Position numbers and translations under genes: made by a program
Shown: positions 5,712-13,066 of the stretch, piece after piece
How the letters are laid out: each line of letters opens with the position of its first letter
How positions within the stretch are numbered: position 1 is the stretch's first letter
Origin: JBIOUF01 sp044866695
GTDB lineage: Bacteria; Actinomycetota; Actinomycetes; Propionibacteriales; Nocardioidaceae
DNA: 15,561 nucleotides
NCBI GenBank assembly: GCA_044866695.1
Contig: JBIOUF010000142.1
Span: 1-15,561, forward strand
Direction of reading: 5' to 3'
Notes under the pieces: model-generated
Database searches by the model: none
Seen by the model: the letters and a program-made list of their open reading frames with translations, nothing else
What the model was told of the DNA's origin: nothing

Positions 5712-8700
5712 ATGAGCGCTACGTCGACCAGGCCGCCGGCTCCGGCCGGCGCGCAGGCCCTCTCACCGGACGGGGCTTCGGCCGACCGGGGCGCCGCAGT
5801 CCGCCGGTTCCGGCTGGCGGCGGCCGCGCTCGTCCTCACCGCGCTGGCGTTCGTCCAGGAGCCTGGCCGGGTCGTGGCCGACACGAAGCTGGACCTGGTC
5901 GTGTCCCCGTGGTCCTTCCTGGCCCGAGCGCTGCACCTGTGGGACCCCCAAGGCGCCTTCGGGCAGGTGCAGAACCAGGCCTACGGCTACCTGTTCCCGA
6001 TGGGCCCGTTCTTCGGTGTCGCCCACTCGCTGGCCATGCCCGAGTGGGTCGTCCAACGGCTCTGGTGGTCGGTCGTCCTGGTGGTGGCCTGCACCGGCCT
6101 GGTGACGCTCGCGCGTGAGCTCGGCATCGGCACGGATGGCTCACGGCTCCTGGCCGGGTTCGCCTACGCGCTGTCGCCGCGGCTGCTCACCACCCTGGGA
6201 CCGATCTCGGTCGAGGGCTGGCCGAGCGCGGTCGCCCCGTGGGTCCTGCTGGCGGTCGTCGTCGGCAGCCGGCGCGGGTCCCCGGTACGCGCGGCCGCGC
6301 TGGCCGCACTCGGCGTGGGGCTGGTCGGCGGTGTCAACGCCGCCGCGACCGCCGCGGTGCTACCGCTCGGGATGCTCTGGCTGGTCACCCGGGCGCCGGG
6401 CCGTCGGCGGCGGTCGATGCTGCTGTGGTGGCCCTTGTTCACGCTGGTGGCGACGTTGTGGTGGCTGGTGCCGCTGCTGCTGCTCGGGAGGTACAGCCCG
6501 CCGTTCCTGGACTTCATCGAGACCGCCTCGGTGACCACCTTCCCGACCACGCTGTTCGACGCGCTCCGCGGCACCTCCGACTGGGTGCCGTACGTCGACG
6601 GGGGCTGGCGGGCCGGCAACGACCTGATCAGCCGGCCCGTGCTGCTGCTCAACGGCGCCGTGGTCCTGGTCCTCGGCGTGGTCGGGCTGGCGAGGCGCGA
6701 CCTGCCCGAGCGCAGGTTCCTGGTGCTGGCCGTGCTGCTCGGCGCGATGCTGGTCACCGCCGGGCATCTCGGCCCGGTGCAGGGCTGGCTCGCCGCACCG
6801 GTCAACGACCTGCTCGACGGCGCGCTCGCGCCGCTGCGCAACATCCACAAGCTGGACCCGGTGGTCCGGCTGCCCATGGTGCTGGGGCTGGCGCACCTGG
6901 TCGCGGTGGCCGGCGCAGGCGCCTCCCATGAGCTGCCCGGCCGCGGACGCCGCAGCAGCGGCCGCGTGCTGCGGGCGCCGGCCGGGGTCCTGCTGCTCGC
7001 GGTCGTGGCCGTGGCCGGGGCCGCCGGCCCGGCGCTGGCCGGACGGCTTGCGCCGGCCGGCTCCTTCGACGACCTTCCGGGCTACTGGCGCGAGACGGCC
7101 GGCTGGCTCGACGAGCACGACGACGGCACGCGTGCGCTGCTGCTGCCCGGCTCGTCGTTCGGCACCTACGTCTGGGGCGACCCCCGGGACGAGCCGCTCC
7201 AGGCGCTGGCCGGCTCGCCCTGGGCGGTCCGCAACGCGGTGCCGCTCGCCCCGCCGGGCAACATCCGCATGCTCGACGCGGTGGAGGACCGCATGGTCAG
7301 CGGGGAAGGCTCGCCGGGTCTGGCCGCCTATCTCCGCCGCGCCGGGGTCGGCTGGCTGGTGGTCCGCAACGACCTGGCGCGCTCCGGTGACGTGCCCGAC
7401 CCGGTCCGCGTGCACCAGGCCGTCGCCACGACGCCGGGGCTGCGGCTGGCGGCGACCTTCGGACCGGTGGTGGGCGGCCCGGCCCGGCTCGACGACGGCT
7501 CCGGCCCGCGCGTGGTGGTCAGCCAAGCCTGGCAGGACCGGCGCGCGGCCGTGGAGGTGTACCAGGTGGAGCGTTCGGAGCCGGCCCGGGCCGCCCCGGG
7601 CTCGGCCGTCGTGGCCGGTGGTCCCGAGGACCTCCTGGACCTGGCCGAGTCCGGCGTGCTCGGCGACCAGCCGACCCGGCTGGCGGCCGACGTCGACGCA
7701 CCCCGGCCGGGGGAGCCGGTGGTGCTCACCGACGGGCTGCGGCTCCGCGAGCGCTCGTTCGGCAGGGTGCACGAGGGGCGCAGCGAGGTGCTCACCTCCC
7801 CGGCGGAGACCCGTCGCGACGTCCCCGCCCACGACTACCTCGACCAAGGGTGGGACCGCTGGCAGACCAGGGCCCGGCTGCTCGGCGCCCGCCGGCTGAC
7901 CGCGTCGAGCTCCATGTCCGATGCCGACGCGCTCGGCGCGGTGCGCCCCGACCAGGCGCCGTACGCCGCGTTCGACCGCGACCCGGCGACGGAGTGGGTG
8001 TCCGGCGCGGGCGGTGGGACCGCCTGGCTGCGGCTCGACCTCGACGAGGAGCGGGACCTGGACCGGGTGGTGGTGCGCGCCGGGCATGCCCTGGGGGAGG
8101 GCCGCCAGGAGGTCCGGGTCCGTACGGCGCAGGGGGTCGGCGACCCGGTCGACGTCGCCCCGGGCGAGCGCGTGCTGGTGCTGCTGCGGGCCGGCCCCAC
8201 CTCCTTCGTACAGCTGGAGGCGGCGTCCGGGGTGACCGGTGAACGGCTCGCGGTGGCAGCACTGCGCGTGCCGGGCGTCCGCGTGGACCGGCCACTGGTG
8301 ACTCCGGAGCTGCCCTCCTCGTGGGGGGCTCCCGACGTGGTGGCGCTGTCGGCCACGGCGGGCTTCCGGTCCGCGTGCGTGCGCGTCGACGGGGACAGCC
8401 GGTGCGCGCCGGGGCGGGGCCGAGGTGGCGAGGAGCCGCACGGTCTCGACCGGGTCGTGCGGCTGAGCGGCGCGCAGACGTACCTGCCCCGGATCTGGGT
8501 CCGGCCGAGGTCCGGGCCGGGCACCGTCGAGCGGCTGCAGCGCGGCCGCCTGCTCCGCGTCGACGCGAGCAGCACCGCGGTGACCGAGCCGGAGGGCTCC
8601 GCGCTGGCGGCCGTGGACGGCGACCCGGGCACCACCTGGGTAGCCGACCCCGACGACGCCGACCCGGCTCTGGAGGTCCGCTGGGTGCGCCCCCAGACGG

Positions 8701-9953
8701 TCCGGTCGGTGCTCGTGCGGCTGGACCGCGACGCTGCGGCGACCCCGCCCACCGAGGTGACGGTGGTCTATCCCGGCGGCCGGCAGCGGGTCTCCCTGCG
8801 CAACGGCCGGGCCCGGATCGTCCCGGTGCGCACCGCGCAGCTGCGCCTGGAGCTGGCAGCGGTGCGCAGCGCGCGGAGCCTCTCCTTCGACGGGTCGGTC
8901 CAGGCGCTGGGCATCGGGGTGAGCGAGCTGCGGCTCGGCGGCGCCCCTGGGCTGCCGGCCCCCCTCGACGCCGCGGTGCGGTCCTGGGGCTGTGGCACCG
9001 GCCCGGACCTGACGGTGGGGGAACAGCGGGTGCGCACCGAGCCGGTGGCCTCGCCACTGGAGCTGTTCGCCGGGGAGGTCGTGCGGGCCGAGCCGTGCGA
9101 CGCCGAGCGGGTCTCGCTGCTCGCCGGCGAGAACCGCGTCCGGCTCGGCGCCCAGCACGGGTTCAGCGGCGCGCGGCTGGTCCTGGAACGCCCCTACCTC
9201 ACCGGCTCGGGCGGCGGCGTGGCCGCGCCGGTGCGGCGGACCGGCCCGGTCCGCACCGAGGTCGACCTGCCCGAGGCCGGAGCCGGACTGGCCGCCGTGC
9301 GGGAGAACGCCAACCCCGGGTGGTCCGCCGTGCTCGACGGCGCCTCCGTGCCGTCGGCCCGCGTCGACGGCTGGCAGCAGGGCTGGGCGCTGGACCGGCA
9401 GGACGGCGACCGGACCGCGCTGACGTCCCGCTTCCGGCCCGACCCGGTCTACCGGGCCGGGCTCGGCGTCGGTGGCGTGCTGCTGGCCGCGCTCGCGCTG
9501 CTGGTGCTGCTGGGCCGGCCGCGCGACCGCCGTGGACGGGCGGCGCCGCCCCTGGCCGAGCACCCGCGGCTGGCGCGCTGGGCGCCGGTGGCGGCGGCGC
9601 TGGCACTGCCCGTCGTGGCCGGCTGGTGGGGTGTCGCGGCGGCGGCCGTCGTGCTGGCCGCGCCCCGGGCCGTGGCTGGGCGGACGGCTGGGCGTCCCTC
9701 GGGGTCGCGCCGGCTCGCAGCGCTGCCCTCCGCGGCGTGGTGGGCCGGCGGCGGGACGGCCCTGGCGGCGTCGGCGTACTGGTTCCGGCCGTGGGGCTCC
9801 GCCGAGGGCTGGGCGGGCGACCAGCGCTGGCCTCAGCTGCTGGTCGTGGTGTCCCTCGCCGCCCTGGCGGCGTCCCTGCTGCCCCGGCTCGACCAAGGCC
9901 AGGACCAGGACCAGTCCCGCAGCCGCGCCGCGGGCAGCTCCACCCCGCGGTAG
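5712..9953 (+). CDS. aftD: AftD-family (DUF3367) alpha-(1->3)-arabinofuranosyltransferase homologue
   Basis: A 1413-residue GT-C membrane enzyme. In mycobacteria AftD transfers arabinofuranose from decaprenyl-phosphoarabinose to arabinogalactan and lipoarabinomannan outside the membrane. Helix 1 (about 33-48) is followed by an outer loop with DTKLDL (57-62), the likely catalytic acid site. A conserved loop at 77-101 contains QNQAYGYLFP, and NIHKLDP lies at 377-383. Roughly a dozen helices end near residue 450. The large outer part holds two discoidin/F5-8C-like carbohydrate-binding domains: about 725-850 (AAFDRDPATEW) and 945-1075 (AAVDGDPGTTW). ENANPGWSAVLDG (about 1197) precedes C-terminal helices from about 1246. 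Length equals mycobacterial AftD (about 1400). There is no Shine-Dalgarno; coupling to the methyltransferase is likely. Whether the sugar is arabinose here is unproven. Confidence 0.88.
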   Translation: MSATSTRPPAPAGAQALSPDGASADRGAAVRRFRLAAAALVLTALAFVQEPGRVVADTKLDLVVSPWSFLARALHLWDPQGAFGQVQNQAYGYLFPMGPFFGVAHSLAMPEWVVQRLWWSVVLVVACTGLVTLARELGIGTDGSRLLAGFAYALSPRLLTTLGPISVEGWPSAVAPWVLLAVVVGSRRGSPVRAAALAALGVGLVGGVNAAATAAVLPLGMLWLVTRAPGRRRRSMLLWWPLFTLVATLWWLVPLLLLGRYSPPFLDFIETASVTTFPTTLFDALRGTSDWVPYVDGGWRAGNDLISRPVLLLNGAVVLVLGVVGLARRDLPERRFLVLAVLLGAMLVTAGHLGPVQGWLAAPVNDLLDGALAPLRNIHKLDPVVRLPMVLGLAHLVAVAGAGASHELPGRGRRSSGRVLRAPAGVLLLAVVAVAGAAGPALAGRLAPAGSFDDLPGYWRETAGWLDEHDDGTRALLLPGSSFGTYVWGDPRDEPLQALAGSPWAVRNAVPLAPPGNIRMLDAVEDRMVSGEGSPGLAAYLRRAGVGWLVVRNDLARSGDVPDPVRVHQAVATTPGLRLAATFGPVVGGPARLDDGSGPRVVVSQAWQDRRAAVEVYQVERSEPARAAPGSAVVAGGPEDLLDLAESGVLGDQPTRLAADVDAPRPGEPVVLTDGLRLRERSFGRVHEGRSEVLTSPAETRRDVPAHDYLDQGWDRWQTRARLLGARRLTASSSMSDADALGAVRPDQAPYAAFDRDPATEWVSGAGGGTAWLRLDLDEERDLDRVVVRAGHALGEGRQEVRVRTAQGVGDPVDVAPGERVLVLLRAGPTSFVQLEAASGVTGERLAVAALRVPGVRVDRPLVTPELPSSWGAPDVVALSATAGFRSACVRVDGDSRCAPGRGRGGEEPHGLDRVVRLSGAQTYLPRIWVRPRSGPGTVERLQRGRLLRVDASSTAVTEPEGSALAAVDGDPGTTWVADPDDADPALEVRWVRPQTVRSVLVRLDRDAAATPPTEVTVVYPGGRQRVSLRNGRARIVPVRTAQLRLELAAVRSARSLSFDGSVQALGIGVSELRLGGAPGLPAPLDAAVRSWGCGTGPDLTVGEQRVRTEPVASPLELFAGEVVRAEPCDAERVSLLAGENRVRLGAQHGFSGARLVLERPYLTGSGGGVAAPVRRTGPVRTEVDLPEAGAGLAAVRENANPGWSAVLDGASVPSARVDGWQQGWALDRQDGDRTALTSRFRPDPVYRAGLGVGGVLLAALALLVLLGRPRDRRGRAAPPLAEHPRLARWAPVAAALALPVVAGWWGVAAAAVVLAAPRAVAGRTAGRPSGSRRLAALPSAAWWAGGGTALAASAYWFRPWGSAEGWAGDQRWPQLLVVVSLAALAASLLPRLDQGQDQDQSRSRAAGSSTPR

Positions 9954-11068
9954 AGCGCCTCGGAGGCCAGCAGGCTGCTGGCCAGGGTCAACGCGAACAG
10001 CACCAGGCCGTTGCCGCGGAACAGGTCGAAGTCGCCCCAGTCCGCGATCAGCTCCAGCAGGACCAGGTGCACGCAGAAGATCCCGTAGGAGATGTGGCCG
10101 ACGTGCCGAAGGAGCGGGTGGGACATCACCCGCCCGAACGGACGCGCGAGGTCGGCGTAGATCGCCGGTAGCAGGACCAGGCCGCCGATCGCCGCGTAGA
10201 GCAGGTTCTTGGCCACCGCCTCCGCCAGGGTCGCCGGCGCCAGCACGGCGGGCCCCGCCAGCGGCGTGGCCGCGATCGCGAAGAGCGCCGCGGCGGCGGT
10301 CCAGCAGGCGCCCGGCGCCGCTCCCAGCTCCGCCGCCAGCCTGCCGAGCCCGGAGCCCGGCCTCCTGGTGCCCAGGACGTGGACCGCCGCCAGTCCGATC
10401 CCGACCGCGAACCACGAGAGGTACGACGGCAGCCACTGGAGGACGGGGGAGTCGAGCGGGACCCTCGACGCCAGGTCGAGGATCCAGACGACCGACAACC
10501 CCACCATGAGCGCCAGCACGACGGCCAGCCGTCGCGTCGGCATTCCGCTCGAGCGTCCGCGGCCGAGCGCCAGCCACATCACCCCGGGGAGCACGACGTA
10601 GAAGGCCAGCTCTGTGGCCAGGCTCCACATCTGGGTGAGGCCGACCGGGAACGCCGGTGAGAGGTAGAGGTTGGTGAGGGTGAGTGTCTCGAGCCAGTCC
10701 GGCGCCGTGAGGTCGTCGTTCCCGGGCAGGAGCACCAGCGCTGCCGTCGCCGCGACGAGGTAGACCGGGAAGATGCGCAGCACCCGCTTCCACCAGAACC
10801 TGCCCACGCGGGGCGCCGGTCGGCCGGTCTCCCGGCGGTCCAGGAACGGCCTGGCCAGGAGGAAGCCGGAGAGCACGAAGAACAGCGCGACCCCGACGTC
10901 GAGTCGGGAGAGCGCCGTTCCCCACCGGCTCTGGGTGTAGGCACCGGACCAGAACGCCACGTGGGTGGTCAGGACGAACAGCGCCCCCACGGCACGCATG
11001 GTGTCCAGCGCGGGGAAGCCCGCCTTCTCGCTGACGACCGGCTCGTCGGCAACCGGACCCGCGGTCAT
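9833..11068 (-). CDS. Acyltransferase 3 (OafA/TmaT-like) membrane O-acyltransferase
   Basis: A 411-residue membrane protein of the acyltransferase-3 family, which moves acetyl or other acyl groups onto sugars at the membrane. The family motif is clear: DTMRAVGALFVLTTH puts Arg25 and His36 at R-X10-H spacing. GVALFFVLSGFLLARPF and FWWKRVLRIFPVYLVA follow, as in OafA. About ten helices follow and it ends in a Ser/Trp/Arg-rich tail (WSWSWPW). Length is close to Rv0228 (about 407), whose corynebacterial homologue TmaT acetylates trehalose mycolate (from memory). ATG 11068 overlaps the TGA of the upstream membrane protein as ATGA, so the two are coupled. Its last 121 bp overlap the end of aftD on the other strand. 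The acyl acceptor here is unknown; trehalose mycolate is unlikely if the host has no mycolates. Confidence 0.88.
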   Translation of the reverse strand: MTAGPVADEPVVSEKAGFPALDTMRAVGALFVLTTHVAFWSGAYTQSRWGTALSRLDVGVALFFVLSGFLLARPFLDRRETGRPAPRVGRFWWKRVLRIFPVYLVAATAALVLLPGNDDLTAPDWLETLTLTNLYLSPAFPVGLTQMWSLATELAFYVVLPGVMWLALGRGRSSGMPTRRLAVVLALMVGLSVVWILDLASRVPLDSPVLQWLPSYLSWFAVGIGLAAVHVLGTRRPGSGLGRLAAELGAAPGACWTAAAALFAIAATPLAGPAVLAPATLAEAVAKNLLYAAIGGLVLLPAIYADLARPFGRVMSHPLLRHVGHISYGIFCVHLVLLELIADWGDFDLFRGNGLVLFALTLASSLLASEALYRGVELPAARLRDWSWSWPWSSRGSRDAARAARDTTTSS

Positions 11069-12924
11069 CGGGTGAGCCCTGGGACGGGAACGCCCGCCTC
11101 GACGCGGTCCACGCACATGGTCACCCCGGCGTCGAGGCCGCTGAACCCGACCTCGGCGAAGGTGGTCGGGTTCCGGACGTAGAGGCTCTGCGCTCCCGGC
11201 CGGATGGTGGTCTCGTAGGAGGTGTCACCGAGACGGACCGTGACCGCGCTGGGGGCGGTCGCGAGGTAGGCAACCCGGACCCACGGCGACAGGTCCACGA
11301 CCGGCCCGGCCATGGGTACGACGGCCCCCGCGGTGTCGACGCGCCAGCCACACCCCGGCTCCGGACCGGGCTGGCTGGCGACGTCCGGGTCGATGAGGGC
11401 ACCGAACACGCCGCCGTCCTCGGCCACCGTGAACAGCTCCGCGCTCGTGTCGGGGAAGGCCGTCGGCTGCGGGGCCAGGCCCAGCATGCGGCGCGTGGTG
11501 TTGTAGGGGTACAGCCATCCTGGCATCACCGTCGCAGGTACGACCTGGTCCGCCAGCGGCACCCGGCGGTCCATCACCTGGAGGTCGGCCATGGCTCGGT
11601 GGAGGTAGTCCGAGGCGGCGTTCTCGCTCTGCCAGGTGAGCGCGTGCTGCCGAGCGCTGAGCGTGCCGCCGACCGCGACCCCCGCAGTCAGAGCCACGAC
11701 GATGCCCGAGCGGGACCGGCGGTCCGACGGCCACCCAGCGCGCAACGGGTCGGGGCGCGCGACGCTCGAACCCGGGGCTCCGAGCAGCTCGAGGAACGCC
11801 AACCCGAGGACGAGGCAGAGGACCGCCGCGGTGTCGGTGAGATAGCGGTACTCCAGTCCGATGATCTCCGGCCCCACGACGGGCGCGCGGCTGGTAGCGG
11901 CCAGCAGCCAGACGGCGAGGAGGTAGGTGCCCAACAGCAGCCACGCCCGGCCCGCGCGTCGGCGACGGACGAGCGAGGCCGCCACGACCGCGAGGCAGGT
12001 CAGCCAGGCCAGCAGGACCGCCCAGCCGGCGGGGTCCGCGAGCGATGTCGGCGGGTTCGGGCTGCGCCAGTGCCACGGTCCGCCGACCGCCGCGGTGACG
12101 AAGGACACCCCGACCATGGTCTTCAGCAGGTTCGCCGCGAGGGTCCACGAGCTGTCGGTGAACAGCTGCGGCACCGAGGACAGGTAGTAGGCGAGATAGG
12201 CGAGTCCGAGGGCGACCAGCGACCCGACGCCGACCAGGGCGGGCCGACGGGTGAGCTGTCGTACCCGGTCGCGCCGGGAGCCGTCGGTGAAGTAGAGCAG
12301 CTGCAGCGCGGCGAGCAGCGGCAGGAGAAGCAGGGCCTTGACGTAGGCGAGGAGACCCACCAGGACCACGACGAGGACCAGCGCCAGGCTGAGCGGCCCG
12401 GGCCTTCTCAGGTGGCGGACCCACAGCGCGACCGCGGCGAAGGCGACGGGCTGCAGGAGCAGCTGGTTGAGGCTGGCGGCCCACCACAGGTACGCGGGCA
12501 GTGTGATCACGGAGAACAGGTAGACGCACAGCGGAGGCAGGATCCCCCAGCGGACGCCGAACAGGGTGACCAGCATCCACACGCAGGCAGCACCCGCTGC
12601 CGCCTGGAGGGCGACCGAGGTGAGCACCACTGTCGACCAGCTCAACGGTCCGACCTGGGCCACCGACCAGGCGACCAGACGGCCCCACGGCATGAGCTGG
12701 CTGTCGTAGGGCTCGAACAGGTAGCCGAGCGAGAGCCGGGACGTGTCGCCGTCGTAGAGCAGCCGGAAGTCGTCGACGTAGAACCAGCCGCCCGACAGCG
12801 CCCAGGCCCGGAACCCGAGCTGGATCACGACCAGCGCGGCCGCCGCGAGCAGCGCCGGATGCGGCCGGCGGACCGCAGCAGGGGCCGTCATGGCAACGGG
12901 ATCGGCGAGTGACGGCTGGGTCAC
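11065..12924 (-). CDS. GT-C-like multi-spanning membrane protein
   Basis: A 619-residue membrane protein I do not recognise by name. Helix 1 (about 23-43) is followed by an outer loop with GGWFYVDDFRLLYDGD; the paired Asp51-Asp52 with Arg54 resembles the acid pair of GT-C glycosyltransferases. About ten helices follow, including long Leu/Val-rich ones, and a soluble outer C-terminal domain of roughly 180 residues contains NTTRRMLGL and a beta-rich end (VVDLSPWVRVAYL). GTG 12924 is chosen because CATGCT, one base off TANNNT, lies 6 nt upstream and no Shine-Dalgarno exists for it or for ATG 12891. The longer frame to 13077 would cross the divergent DUF3068 start. ATGA overlap with the acyltransferase gene implies they work on the same glycan. 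Sugar transfer is inferred, not shown. Confidence 0.75.
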   Translation of the reverse strand: MTQPSLADPVAMTAPAAVRRPHPALLAAAALVVIQLGFRAWALSGGWFYVDDFRLLYDGDTSRLSLGYLFEPYDSQLMPWGRLVAWSVAQVGPLSWSTVVLTSVALQAAAGAACVWMLVTLFGVRWGILPPLCVYLFSVITLPAYLWWAASLNQLLLQPVAFAAVALWVRHLRRPGPLSLALVLVVVLVGLLAYVKALLLLPLLAALQLLYFTDGSRRDRVRQLTRRPALVGVGSLVALGLAYLAYYLSSVPQLFTDSSWTLAANLLKTMVGVSFVTAAVGGPWHWRSPNPPTSLADPAGWAVLLAWLTCLAVVAASLVRRRRAGRAWLLLGTYLLAVWLLAATSRAPVVGPEIIGLEYRYLTDTAAVLCLVLGLAFLELLGAPGSSVARPDPLRAGWPSDRRSRSGIVVALTAGVAVGGTLSARQHALTWQSENAASDYLHRAMADLQVMDRRVPLADQVVPATVMPGWLYPYNTTRRMLGLAPQPTAFPDTSAELFTVAEDGGVFGALIDPDVASQPGPEPGCGWRVDTAGAVVPMAGPVVDLSPWVRVAYLATAPSAVTVRLGDTSYETTIRPGAQSLYVRNPTTFAEVGFSGLDAGVTMCVDRVEAGVPVPGLTR

Positions 12925-13066
12925 CGGGCGAGCATGACACAGGGCGGGGCGGTTGCCCCGATCTGTCACGAAACCGTCATGAGCCCGCCTACCGGCTGGT
13001 AGCGTGCCCCGGTCGAGGTGTGCCGACCGTGGCATGGCGAGCAGGGCGAAACGCAGGGGAGACGTG
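12925..13066. promoter_or_regulatory. Divergent promoter region between the 619-aa membrane protein and DUF3068 genes
   Basis: Plus strand: extended -10 TGGTAGCGT (12997-13005), expected start of RNA near 13012, then AGGGGAG (13055-13061) as ribosome binding site 5 nt before GTG 13067. The leader would begin with a 6-bp hairpin, CGGTCG (13010-13015) with CGACCG (13024-13029). Minus strand: CATGCT-CGCCCG-GTG, a leaderless arrangement ending at 12924. A small GGGGC/GCCCC hairpin lies near 12947-12960. Confidence 0.45.

Noticed and set aside
8321..10171. 616-codon plus-strand frame inside and beyond aftD
   Set aside because: Arg/Gly/Ala-rich translation with no motif; the aftD frame covers this stretch with discoidin-like domains and helices.
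6360..10925. Very long open frame (1521 codons) on the minus strand opposite aftD and through the acyltransferase gene
   Set aside because: It is rich in Arg, Gly, Pro, His and Gln with no domain pattern, as expected for the antisense frame of GC-rich genes. It also overlaps two well-supported genes.
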